Below, piece by piece: positions 54,166-64,000 of a DNA stretch of 64,000 nt. The DNA is from Ctena decussata (Eukaryota; Mollusca; Bivalvia; Lucinida; Lucinidae). The position numbers and the translations under genes were made by a program. How positions within the stretch are numbered: position 1 is the stretch's first letter; each line of letters opens with the position of its first letter. The stretch is taken from positions 93,382,638-93,446,637 of the forward strand of contig OZ022503.1 in NCBI GenBank assembly GCA_963989385.1, written 5' to 3'. Below the pieces are notes generated by a model. That model saw only the letters and a list, made by a program, of their open reading frames with translations, made no database searches and was not told where the DNA came from.

Positions 54166-57082
54166 CGTCAACCGTAGCGTTTATGTTCCTCTCTTATCAA
54201 GGGAAATGTGTACGTGTACAATCATTAAACATGAAAAAAAGTCTTCTGAAGATTGTCTTCCTCGGTGTGCTCTCATTTAAGAGCTTGGCCTATATTACAC
54301 GCTCTTCAAAACAAGTTAGAAAGCAAAATTACACACTACATGAGGTGACCATTATTATGCCAGAATACCAAAAAAAAAAAAAAACGATAACAATAATAAA
54401 ATTGACGGGATCCTTAGCAGATGTTATCAGAAGTTCCCACAAAGATTTCAGAGCAGACACGCTTTCTACTACGAAAATTACAAAGTAGCATATTTCCGAA
54501 AAAAATGTTAGTGGAGTTACGGTGCTTATTCTCTGCACATTGCCTGATGTTGCTTTATATCATCATCAAATTTTGTAAAAACATCTTGACTCTCAGAGTT
54601 ATAGAGCGGACAAGTTTTGTGACTGACAGACAGAAGGGCAAGTATTGAAAAAAACAATATGTCCTCACAAGGAAGGTGAGCGGGGGCGAAACGTAATTAT
54701 AAAATATTGGGTTTTGTCTTTAATATATTGTGTCCAAGAAAATACTGGACTCTAACAAACAGATGCCTCTAGGGTCACTCCCTTTAGTTATACTCGTCAA
54801 TTTGTTGCACAAGCTGACTCACTTACAGACAATCGTCCGTGCACTCACCCCGGGAGTTAGGGAGAAGGTAAAGTTTAACAACATTAAAACAAACAAATGA
54901 TTAAATTTTATTATGTTAAAAGCAAAGGCTCTTATTTATTGGGTGCCATATGCCTATTATTCAAATATTCATCAAAGGAAATCACCCGGCTCAAAAAGGT
55001 AACATGAAGCAGCGGGGAGCACAGGTCGCGCACTATATAGTGGAACGTATATAGAGAATAAATGTCTTGAAATACCTTTCAGGAAAAAAGGAGACTCGGT
55101 TTAAATGAGTGTTCCTGTGCAGTAATGTAATGGTGCACAGTGCCCACGCCCCAGCACTGGAGTTGGCGGAACTCTATTTTAAACTGACTCAAGAATAAGT
55201 CAAATGACTGTAAAGAGTAGAAATATACAAATGAATGCATCTTGAGATAAAAACAAGCCACCGACGAACGATGGGAACATTAGAAAATAATCATTAGGGC
55301 GCCGTTGTTTAAAGCATCATTAGCTTAACGAAGTCCTTAGTCAAGGATTCTTTAATTCATGTCATACATATAAAATAAATGAAAAGTTGTAAGGAGCTGT
55401 CGCAATGCAAAAACGTTTTACCCTTTTATTTTCGTCACAAAAAAGACAATAATTTTGCGTACAATACGTTTGAAAAATAACGTCTCATTAGCTAATACGT
55501 CATTACTTTTGGATACCGCGGCAACCTGTATAAATCTATTAGTAAAACATTGCAATATGGCAATCTTGGTAAAGGCCTCATTTTAAGATCAATTCCTGCG
55601 TATTTATATACAAATGAATTTCGAAAAGACTGGATGCAGTCTTTCCAGCATGTTTCTATTAGTAGATGTCTTTGTCTCTGACGCTCAGAACTGCAATGTT
55701 TTCCATGGGCTACATTGTTGTTTCATTGAATTGACTTAACTGAATTTACACATTTTTTGCGCTGTCCCATCGATTTGATTGGGTAACCTGTTTGCAAACC
55801 CAATAACTGTACTTTTTACAAGGTTAGAAATGAGAGTGAACTTAACGATGCTTCAGAAACGATAGTATAAAGCCCCTTAGTCTCAGTAGGTTTTGTTATC
55901 TTCCGTCCTAAGGTGGTGGTTCGAAGGTAAGTTTTTAGTATGCTTTTGCCATTTGCCTCTCGGGTTAAATGTTCTAATTTGTTTAGTGTTGTTAAGTCCT
56001 ACTTAACGTAATTATTGTAAATATTGGGACATATAAATTTGAAAAAACAGTATAGATAGCAGTCTTAAAAGGGTATATGCTGTTTGCTGTCCTGTCCCGC
56101 TGCGTCTTCTGAGCTCACCATTGTATTGTAAATTTCTACTATTCCATTTTATGACAATTTTGGTAATTATACTGGACAAAAAATAGGAATCAAGTATTTA
56201 AGTTGGCATTTCTGCATCTACCGATAATTTATTCAAGTTTTGTTTTATACGGTGAGTTAGCATTTTATAGCACTTTCTTATGCTATGAATTTTAAAAGTA
56301 TGCACCATTTTGTTTAAGCACAGCAGTCTTTCAAATCACACTACTCTTGATATCAAAGTGGTCTGAAGTCCATAAGGAGCGCAATCATCAAAAGTTTATG
56401 TCGGTTTTGGTGTTCAGAAGTAAAGAAAGCGTTTCTGTCGTTAAAGGCAAGGAAAGGCGAACATTCTCTTTGGAACGTCCCCTCAATTAAATCTTTAAGT
56501 TTTCCCTTGATCAAGTTATGTGGCAAAGTAAAGCATCTTTTTTTCTCAATATATCTGGTAAAATTGCTTAATTATTCTGACAGTAAGACTAAAATTCATA
56601 TTGAACTAAACAGAGTTTGGATTCCATTCTCTTGGTATATTTTGGCTTGATCCAGGTGTTCACTGCATCGAACATCTCCTTTCCGGTGCCCTTGTCTGTC
56701 GTCTTTCTTGAGAGGCAGGGATTGAGTGGCTCGGAGGGCGACGCCAGCGCTCGCCATTTTTAATACGTAGGCGTACCTTACCTAATGTCTGCAGCCATCA
56801 CGGCCATCTGCGTTATGTGACCAAAACCACTGAAGCTAAAGTTCGATTTGATAGCCCATTGTTTTTTATCTCCATTCAACACAGTGGCAACGCAGGAGTA
56901 AGATATTGAAATATGAAAGGCATTGGACAAACAATTATCTTGAGCTCTAGAACTCAAAGTTCCCCACGTACTCAGTTAAAAATACTCCAACATTAAACAA
57001 TAGAGGTGATCTAGTAAGTCTTATAGATTTCTAAAGTCATTGGGTATAAATAGCATTTATACCATTAACTCGAGGACTTTTC
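54166..57082. other. No gene or repeat recognised
   Basis: Nearly 3 kb without a motif-bearing frame. A poly-A run at 54369-54384 breaks the frame 54183-54488. If host regulatory or intron sequence survives in this window, this is the cleanest stretch. Confidence 0.45.
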
Positions 57083-57130
57083 TAGTCTAGTCTAGTCTAT
57101 CCTGTAGTCCTGTGAGGTAGTTGGGGCACC
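57083..57130 (-). pseudogene. LINE 3' end fragment
   Basis: CTAGTCTAGTCTAGTCTATC is the LINE tail reversed; GAGGTAGTTGGGGCACCACG matches TAGGTCGTTGGGGCACCACA at the LINE end (9523-9545). Confidence 0.65.
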
Positions 57131-57384
57131 ACGAATGACAGAAAAAGTCAACGTCTAACAGAAAACTCCAACATGAGTTCAAAACTCCTGTGTTACTTGC
57201 AAGGCCCAAATAAGCTTCGCTCGGCTTGGTTCAACATCTAGATTTAAAGGTTCTCTGCAAGAAGGGAACTCACTAATCACCTTGGCCCTCTGAATCTGAT
57301 TGTTCATATGTTAGGCAGTGGACATGCCAGTGACTTGCTGGAAGCAAATAAGACGCTTCCGTCTCCATGAGTCTCCTGTCCTAT
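57131..57384. other. Sequence between two LINE pieces
   Basis: Not matched elsewhere in the window. It may be more of the LINE upstream region, which has no second copy here to compare with. Confidence 0.35.
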
Positions 57385-57560
57385 GAGTCAATTAGGGGTG
57401 GTTAGAACACATTACAGGGCGGAAGTCTTCCCGGATGAAGTCAACGGCCATGTGTTCATGACCGAGGCGAGCCATATTAATATCATGGAATTCGGCTGTG
57501 CTTAATATAAACAGTCTCTAGGGGGATGGTCTCTGTCAGGCTGAATTTTGCCCAAGATAC
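57385..57560 (+). pseudogene. LINE upstream-region fragment
   Basis: ATGAGTCAATTAGGGGTGGT, GGGCGGAAGTCTTCCCGG, GAAGTCAACGGCCATGTGTT, GAGGCGAGCCATATTAAT, TTCGGCTGTGC and CTCTGTCAGGCTGAATTTTG follow 45742-45940 in order. Orientation is opposite to the 3' fragment at 57083. Confidence 0.68.
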
Positions 57561-57819
57561 ACCATGATAAGGACTCATGAATATTCTGAAAATTATATAT
57601 AAAAAAAATGGCAAGTCTATCATCAAGCAAATAAAAGACACTCTCAGGCAGTCAAGTCTCCATATCCTATGTCATTACATCAGACTTTTCAGTGCTTCGC
57701 TTGAATATTGAAAGTATTTCAGTTGTCAGACATAATGATAAGTGCCCTCCTGTTTATTGCATTCATAAATAGAAGCAGGTCAGAAAAAAACTCAGTTAAC
57801 ATAATCGGACAAAACGCCA

Positions 57820-58056
57820 TGGAGCCGCGACACAAGAAACCAAACAAAGCGGCCGTGCGCCCAGCGAAGACTCAGATCAGCCTGGGCATCCGCCCAGTCT
57901 GATAAGAGTCTTCGCTGTCTGCATGAAGCTAGCTTAGAACTTAGCTACCCTTTAAACGCTGAGCGAAGAGTGTGATCAGACTGGGGGATGTCCAGGTTGA
58001 TCTGAGTCTCCGCTGGGCGCACAACCACTTTGTTGGTTTTCTCGTGTCGCAGCTCA
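57820..58056 (-). mobile_element. Foldback MITE F, copy 13
   Basis: Starts TGGAGCCGCGACACAAGAAA, ends TCTCGTGTCGCAGCTCA; spacer reversed (GAAGCTAGCTTAGAACTTAG). Confidence 0.9.
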
Positions 58057-58444
58057 ATTATATTTCAAAAGCGTGTCCTTCAGGCAGTCTTAAGTACTCT
58101 GTCTTTATCCAAATGAGTGTCTACAATGAGGCATTTGTAAGGCGGACGTGACGTTTACCTGATAGGTTTATTAATGCAAAAGTAATATTATGTTGAATGT
58201 CACGTATTAAACAAATAGGAAAAAATGAAAAGTTTCCAAAAAATACTCACAGCCATAGAATGCAGCTACCGCAATGATAATTACACATTTTATATTTTGT
58301 TTACATTGCTTTAATATGTTTACTCACGTCGCCAATCATTATACTATAATGTGCAAACGGTCGATTTTGCAACAAGTCTTCACTATTAATTCAGGAAGCA
58401 CATTAAAGAACAGCATAAAAAATAAAGAGATAGAGATTAGATAA
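58057..58444. other. No gene or repeat recognised
   Basis: Spacer between two MITE F copies in the same orientation. Confidence 0.45.
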
Positions 58445-58682
58445 AGAGCCGCGACACGAGAAAACAAACATCGTAGTTGTGCGCCCAGTGCAGACTTAGA
58501 TAAGTCTGGTTCTCCGCCCAGTCTGATCAGAATATTTGCTGTCTGCATGAAGATAGCTTAGACCCTTAGCTACCCTTTAAGTGCCTCGGAAAGACTCTGA
58601 TCAGACTTGGCGGATGCCCAAGTTGATCTGAGTCTTCGCTTTGCGCACATCCACTGTGTTTGTTTTCTCGTGTCGAGGCTCG
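58445..58682 (-). mobile_element. Foldback MITE F, copy 14
   Basis: Starts AGAGCCGCGACACGAGAAAA, ends TCTCGTGTCGAGGCTCG; spacer reversed. Confidence 0.9.
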
Positions 58683-58754
58683 AAAATGGTCAGAAACTGA
58701 TACAGTAAAATTCCGCATACTGACCAAAACACCAAATGGGAAATATCACATAAG

Positions 58755-58861
58755 TGTCTTTTGATATCAAGTTTGTAAGACGAGACCACAGGGTAGGAAG
58801 GGCGAGGCTTGTCAAATGGTGTTTCTGGTCGAGACTGAATAACTTGATATCTAAAGACACT
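58755..58861. repeat. Short inverted repeat, about 20-bp arms
   Basis: GTGTCTTTTGATATCAAGTT pairs with AACTTGATATCTAAAGACAC around a 67-base loop. No flanking duplication. Confidence 0.6.
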
Positions 58862-59116
58862 AACACTGTTTTCGGCTTATCCTGCATCATTAGAAGACCT
58901 TAAGGTGTAAAAAGCGTCAAAGAGTTAACAATTAAACGTTGTTTTGTCCGAACTTGCTTACGTCATGATGACATATATCAGTGACGTCATTTAAAAGATA
59001 GAATGTAGTTATCAGTGCCAATCTCAGTATGTAGCCATTCCTCGTCAGAGATCGCTTTTAACACTTTAAACACCAGTGACGAAAATAGCATAATTTGCAA
59101 ACAGCATAGATCTTGT

Positions 59117-59143
59117 TGAGGCGGCTCATAATGAGCCGCCTCA
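59117..59143. repeat. Perfect palindrome, 13-bp arms
   Basis: TGAGGCGGCTCAT, one central A, then ATGAGCCGCCTCA. The GAGCCGC word recalls MITE F ends but no F arm adjoins. Confidence 0.8.
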
Positions 59144-59176
59144 TGTATATCTACGCTGGTTTCCCTTTCGTCTTTG

Positions 59177-59355
59177 ATTTCTTAATTGATTGATTGATTT
59201 GATGTGATGCTTAACGTCCTCGATAAACAGCTATGGTCATGTCGGGACGGTCAGTTACTCTAACCACACTATTCCTGGGCACGCTTAGGCATCCTCAGCG
59301 GTTAACTAGTACTTAGTGCACATACTTTCGCCAGTAACTGACAACTGCCCTTCTT
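59177..59355 (-). mobile_element. SINE with AATC tail, family V
   Basis: Reversed it reads GTGCACTAAGTACTAGTTAA, GCCCAGGAATAGTGTGGTTA, ACTGACCGTCCCGACATGAC, ATAGCTGTTTATCGAGGACG, then (AATC)n. Two more pieces of this family lie near 62.6-62.8 kb. The 5' head is not clearly tRNA-like. Confidence 0.72.
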
Positions 59356-60417
59356 GAATCAACGGCATTTTTTGAAATTTTGAAGACGTAAATTTTGTCG
59401 TCTGCTTTGTTGGTGCTTAAAGAATTAAAGGCACTCGCACAAGCTTAGTTTTAAAGTGACATGATATCACATTACATTTATGTTATCATACCTCTGTTAT
59501 CAGGGAGTTTAGCAGCCATGTTTAGCATGAATTGGAAGAACACGTGTGTGCGCCCATTATGAGATAGCATATGTAGTAAGCTTATTGAACCGTTTTGGCC
59601 ACGACAGAATGTCTACCTTGGGTTGACCTTTCAAAAAGGTATGTGCGTGTTACAAGCGGGTATGTGTGGAACAGAGAGAAGAAGATTGGACGAGTTTTTT
59701 TTATTAATCATTCCTCACCGTTGGCTCCTAAGGACAGCTAATACATTCACATATAGTATATACGTTATGTGTTTTTTCAAGTTCATGGTGCTTCATAATA
59801 TCTGGTACCTTTTTACAACGTAATAGCTCCTTATAAAGGCATACATCGAAGCATGTGGTATATCTTTTTAAAGCTGTTAAATTAAAAATGTTGATGGTAG
59901 ATGTTCCTTAGATGTATTTTCATTTCCTATTAATTTTCCAGACGTTAAAAGATTTCTCAAATTTTTTAAACGAAGTAAATTTCAGGAAGTCATTCAAACC
60001 AGAATCCATTCAGTAATCTTCAATTAGATAATTTAGTTCAGCTGCATCCATACGTATTGGGGAATACATACTGCTGATCACTGGCCTCAAATAAAATTAA
60101 TTTTGCATCAGTAGGGTAAAAGGCAGAAATTTTATACAAATATCTTGATATAAAATATCCATAAACTGACCTGTTGTTGTTTTTTCCAAAAAAATGCACA
60201 AACTTTTTGGATGTCTTGAAAACTTAAAAGACGAAATATTGACAAAAATATCTGCCAACAGAATGTTCAAGTGCCTGTTTTAAATGTTATATTGCACGTG
60301 TCTATATTTTCTGCAATAAGAAAGTTATTTAGTCGGAAAATGGTATCAGATATTATAAAACACATTGTATATAAATGATACATTCTGAAATAAATGTTGA
60401 CATAGAAAGAATCTTCG
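59356..60417. other. No gene or repeat recognised
   Basis: AT-rich. Confidence 0.45.
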
Positions 60418-60475
60418 CGTTGTAGGACCGTCAGTAATGTATTCAATTAAAGTGGTAGGGTGGCTTAAAATAGCT
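60418..60475 (-). repeat. R repeat edge fragment
   Basis: GGACCGTCAGTAATGTATTC and TAGGGTGGCTTAAAATAG follow the order of 13560-13610 (ACGGTCAGTAATGAATGACT, then CTTAAATCG). Confidence 0.4.
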
Positions 60476-62005
60476 TTAAATGCAGTAACGTTCGCCTTTT
60501 GTTCTTCTGTTGATCAAAAGTACTATAGTCATTTGGTCAAGGTGGAGGCTATATTTGTAGATAATAAGTAAATCATCACAGAAAACATACAAATCAAACC
60601 TAACGTTGTAATCAGACCAGATAGAGGATCCGACACAAATATTTTCAAGTCTGAAGCATACAGTTTTTGAGAATCAAACAGGCGTGTGTAAGACATTACT
60701 TTTCTTGGAATCTGGAACAGTAGAGATGAACACACATTTGAAGTTAATGTCCTAATATTAGCTATGTTATGAGTCCTAACTTTTATCTACGACCTTTATG
60801 CCAGTGAACAGACATGCCTTTCTGGAATGTTTGTAAAAGAACATTATTTGATTATTCGTTTGAAACAAACATGTCTTGAATGTCATAATCATTTTGCAAT
60901 CTCATAAGTTTTTGCTTACATACGTATGTCATTCTGGTTAATAATTTTATTGTCTTCCTGAACCTCTAAGGATTATCATTGTCAGCATATATTACTCTAA
61001 AATGGGTTCAACGCGGCCATTATTTAACATCTTTCAGAAAAATGATCTGCTTGGTAAGCAATACAAGTTTTGCTCGAAGGACAGTTACTGTTGGTCTGAA
61101 TCGGAGATCGGTACGAAGTGTACCAAGAAGCTTTTAGATAGAGACAGAATGTGTTAACCTAAAAATAATTATATTGTGTGTAATATACAGTCGATGCAAG
61201 GCGATTACAATATGTCCGTAAAATACCATGGTACTCCTACTTTATTTATGTCTCAGTGTATTAAGACTGTAGCTAGTAATGATATATCTCTTGTTCGGTG
61301 TTCATGTATTTATTCTAAAATATATCTTATAACTGAGCTTCGAATACACAATTGTTTTCGTGAGCGTAGCTCACCTGAGCGTAAAATTAACATCTTAAAA
61401 CGTTCGTTCAAGAGCAGAGAGCACATTCAAAAGAAGGAACATATTTTTAAAATAGGTAAATTTACATAGATACTGTCAGAGGTCCTTGTTTACTTTATAG
61501 TTATAAGAAGATAAGCACATAGACAAATAGACAGCCATATGAACAAAATACCACAATGATTCCAACTATTATTAATAATTGAAAAAAAGAGAGAGAGAGA
61601 GAAAAAAAAAAACAAGCGCACAAAAGACAGAAGCAGAGTGCACCTATACGAAAGGAAGGAACGATCTGATGAGATCTTACATGCTTGCCAATTTAGGCGA
61701 ATGTACAAGGCGTCCGAATACCTAAAGCAGAGTATTTTAACAGCATATTAAGGTGTCCCAATATATACAGTTATTAGGGTAGCTTTCAATCAGACAGAAC
61801 GTCTTACTGTCAAAACTGGATGTCAAGCCGGCATAACGTGTAATAAAGAAACTGAAAATCATTCACGCTCCCATAACCAGTTAGGACAAAATAAATGTTA
61901 AGAACATGCTTGGATCGAATGAAGGCTCTAAAAATAAGGCGCTATGATTTAATCTACATTTAAATTCGAACGGTGAATTATCTATATTTATTCCATTTTT
62001 CCATT
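60476..62005. other. No gene recognised
   Basis: 61393-61442 matches sequence downstream of the ribozyme at 49.6 kb. 61586-61600 is a GA microsatellite. The frames 61176-61469 and 61490-61708 lack motifs. Confidence 0.45.
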
Positions 62006-62484
62006 TAAGCCGCGGCACGAGAATTAATTGATTGATTGATTGTTTGGGTTTAACGGCCTTTTGACACAGTATATCAGTCTATATCGGGCCGTCTTCCAGA
62101 GAGAGGGAGAAAGAAGACAGAAATGATCGACGAGAGAAAAAATTCCAAACAACCCGCACCTTCTGCAAGCACAGTAGGCCCCTGCCTCACTACTATCTCA
62201 ATCAGTAGGACGCCTAGGCACTGGTAGTTACAAGCAGCATCATCGCACCACCCGACCAACCCGTGCGGCATGAGAAAACCAACAAAGTGGTTGTGCATCC
62301 AGCGCAGACTAAGATCAACATGGGCCTCCGCCCAGTCTGATCAGAGTCTTTGCTCTCCGCCTGGAGCTAGCTTAGACCCTTAGTTACACTTTAAGCGCTT
62401 AGCAAAGAGTCTGATCAGCCCAGTCTGATCTGAGTATGCGCTTGGCACACAAGCACTTTGTTGGTTTTCTCGTGTCGCTGGTCA
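62006..62484 (-). mobile_element. Foldback MITE F, copy 15, split by a SINE
   Basis: The left tip TAAGCCGCGGCACGAGA stops at 62022; the copy resumes at 62265 with GCGGCATGAGAAAACCAACA and runs to TCTCGTGTCGCTGGTCA. Spacer reversed. GCGGCA(C/T)GAGA appears on both sides of the insert. Confidence 0.88.
62023..62264 (-). mobile_element. SINE with AATC tail inside MITE F copy 15
   Basis: On the minus strand it ends GTTAAACCCAAACAATCAAT followed by (AATC)n. Its body (GGCCCGATATAGACTGATAT) differs from family V. An 11-bp duplication with one mismatch flanks it (62012-62022, 62265-62275). Confidence 0.82.
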
Positions 62485-62555
62485 TTTTGGTGTGAAGGGA
62501 AGGGTATTGTTAGCTATTATGTCGGTTCCTAATCGTTGCCTTCGGATCCACTTTG

Positions 62556-62695
62556 AAAGTATGTGCACTAAGTACTGGTTAACCGCTTAAGAGGTCTAAG
62601 CCTGCCCAGGAATAGTGTGGTTAGGGTAACTGACCGTCGACATAACCATAGTTGTCTACCGTGGACGTGAAGCAATAAATCAATCAACCAATCGT
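62556..62695 (+). mobile_element. SINE family V, 5'-truncated copy
   Basis: Runs from AAAGTATGTGCACTAAGTAC to GTGAAGCAATAAATCAATCA plus ACCAATC. ATCCACTTTG on both sides (62546-62555, 62696-62705) is a perfect 10-bp duplication. About 11 bases (CCGACATGACC type) are missing after ACTGACCGTC. Confidence 0.82.
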
Positions 62696-62711
62696 ATCCA
62701 CTTTGCTTGTT

Positions 62712-62795
62712 GTTGTTGTTGTTTTAATGTTTTACGTCCACGGTAAACAGCTATGGCCATGTCGGGACGGTCAGTTACCCTAACATATTTTCTAT
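62712..62795 (-). mobile_element. SINE family V, 3' fragment
   Basis: GTTTTACGTCCACGGTAAAC, AGCTATGGCCATGTCGGGAC and GGTCAGTTACCCTAAC are family V reversed. It abuts the previous copy tail to tail, with a (TTG)n run at 62709-62724. Confidence 0.7.
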
Positions 62796-62930
62796 TTTTA
62801 TTATAGAAAGGATAAAATGAGAACACAATAAATCAAACAGCTCCAAACATAAAACAAATGCAACCCCAACCAAAGTTCCGCCTTGGGGCGGTCAGTAATA
62901 ACTTCTGGGGGGGGGGGGGGGGGGGGGGGT
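62796..62930 (-). repeat. R repeat edge fragment with poly-G
   Basis: TTCCGCCTTGGGGCGGTCAG, then TAATAACTTCTGG and a poly-G run (62907-62928). The same order, R boundary then poly-G, is seen at 13555-13588. Confidence 0.55.
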
Positions 62931-63105
62931 AAACCAAGACTGCAAGACTGCTTTCTTCGATATGTTATTTACTTTCAGAGCACTCTGCTTACAATTGATA
63001 TTTTCATGGGACAGTGATGTAATGTTGCAACACTGTCCAAACACTCTAAGATAAAGTTCAGAGGAATACGTTCTGAAAGTAAGATCTAAGCCCTGTGATA
63101 TAATA
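62931..63105. other. No gene or repeat recognised
   Basis: Short spacer; the minus frame 62892-63149 is proline-rich only because of the poly-G run. Confidence 0.45.
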
Positions 63106-63343
63106 TGAGCCGCGACACGAGAAAACCAACCATGTGGTTGTGCGCCCATTGCAGACTCAAATCAGTCTGGGCATCCACCCTATGTGACCAGTCTCTTTGC
63201 TTAACGCTTAAAGGGTAGCTAAGGGACTAAGCTACCTTCATGCGGACAGCGAAGACTCCGATCAGACTGGGCGGATGCTCAGGCTGATCTGAGTCTGCGC
63301 TGGGCGCACAACCACATTGTTGGTTTTGTCGTGTCGCGGCTCA
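63106..63343 (+). mobile_element. Foldback MITE F, copy 16
   Basis: Starts TGAGCCGCGACACGAGAAAA, ends TTTGTCGTGTCGCGGCTCA. Full length, well paired, plus orientation. Confidence 0.92.
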
Positions 63344-64000
63344 ATTATTATTTTATACATTGGCTGTTCTTATTCCTCATTTGTCTGTTTAAGGCATTTG
63401 GCAAACAGTCTTTTGTTTTCCATTTTATTTACCGTAATCGCCCCATTTACCGCACATGCCCCTATAACCGCACACCAAGGCCATTTCCGGAAAAAAAATT
63501 CACAAGCGCACACTGCTTTTTCGTTTTGAAACTCACAGAACGCATCAAGTTCAACTAACCATTACTGTTTCAACAGCAACAGTGTTCAGTTTTGTTTTCC
63601 AGACGCAATGTGCGAAGAGAGCAACTCTATCGGTCTAAATGTCAATCGGGCATCCTCGCCGATATTTACAGAGTTGGCTGAAGTACGAGTGCGAACAGCG
63701 GACTCGGTTCAGCTTACACATCTGCGCCGTCTCATTAGCATATTCTCTATCTACGTCAACAATGGAAATGTACATGTTGATCCGAGAAGGATCGAGCTTA
63801 CAAAGTTATGAGGTTGCGGAAGTGCGCAGGCTGAACTGAGTCTTTGCCTTTCGTACATGCGAAAAGGCTCCATTTCTCAGAGCAGTTCTTGTCGTATATA
63901 GCGATAATGTGCACGTGTGCCAAAGTGCGTTTGGGAAAGATTCATGAACGACAGATGAGAAAAAGAAATAAATTGTCATATCGACAAACTCTTGTTTCCT
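63344..64000. other. No gene recognised; possible faint MITE F arm
   Basis: 63820-63856 (GCGCAGGCTGAACTGAGTCT, then TTGCCTTTCGTACATGCG) resembles one MITE F arm. The frames 63608-63839 overlap and lack motifs. Confidence 0.35.

Noticed and set aside
18333..63343. CRISPR-like array
   Set aside because: The repeats are 235-bp palindromes scattered over 45 kb in both orientations, with irregular spacing and no cas genes; the window is eukaryotic.

Overview
This window reads as a gene-poor, AT-rich stretch of an invertebrate nuclear genome, most likely a bivalve mollusc. That call is inferred from the mix of repeats (a Gmr1-like Ty3/gypsy element, a LINE with pentanucleotide tails, tRNA-derived SINEs, foldback MITEs and a bivalve-type retroelement reverse transcriptase), not from a host gene. 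I could not identify any host protein-coding gene with confidence; nearly everything recognisable is a mobile element or its debris.

Layout. Positions 89-9512 hold a complete LTR retrotransposon on the minus strand: two 2,147-bp LTRs (94-2240 and 7361-9507) that agree wherever compared, a perfect 5-bp target duplication CTATC, a primer binding site, a polypurine tract and one 1,351-codon gag-pol frame. Integrase lies before reverse transcriptase, as in Gmr1-like Ty3/gypsy elements. The integrase has lost its N-terminal part, including the first catalytic Asp. The element sits in the 3' tail of a LINE (77-93 plus 9513-11184) that has its own 9-bp target duplication (68-76 and 11185-11193). The LINE in turn landed beside a foldback repeat, giving three layers of nesting.

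From 11 to 31 kb the window holds a degenerate foldback (11505-11905), tRNA-derived SINE copies, a decayed RT element (13230-14600), an unidentified broken coding-like stretch (14590-14945), a TA-flanked MITE (17110-17534), old LINE fragments and several copies of a dispersed terminal-type repeat I call R. From 31 to 41 kb there are tandem degenerate repeats, a TTAA-flanked MITE (31649-32187), nested inverted repeats (33716-34015), a CAGGGG-ended MITE with an internal hairpin (34610-34836), a 1-kb TA-flanked inverted-repeat element (38251-39257) and other hairpins. From 41 to 64 kb there are two more RT-element fragments, the best-preserved LINE copy (45742-47902, 10-bp target duplication, dead RT motif), a hammerhead ribozyme fold (49620-49680, minus strand), a SINE with a perfect 14-bp target duplication (53947-54151) and a cluster of SINEs around 62 kb.

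The most repeated unit is a foldback MITE of about 235 bp ending TGAGCCGCGACACGA/TCGTGTCGCGGCTCA. I count 16 copies between 18.3 and 63.4 kb, one split by a SINE and one ending in a LINE fragment. The elements do not form a pathway. They form a record of insertions in which the LINE probably supplied reverse transcription for some SINEs, and an intact relative probably moved the integrase-defective LTR element.
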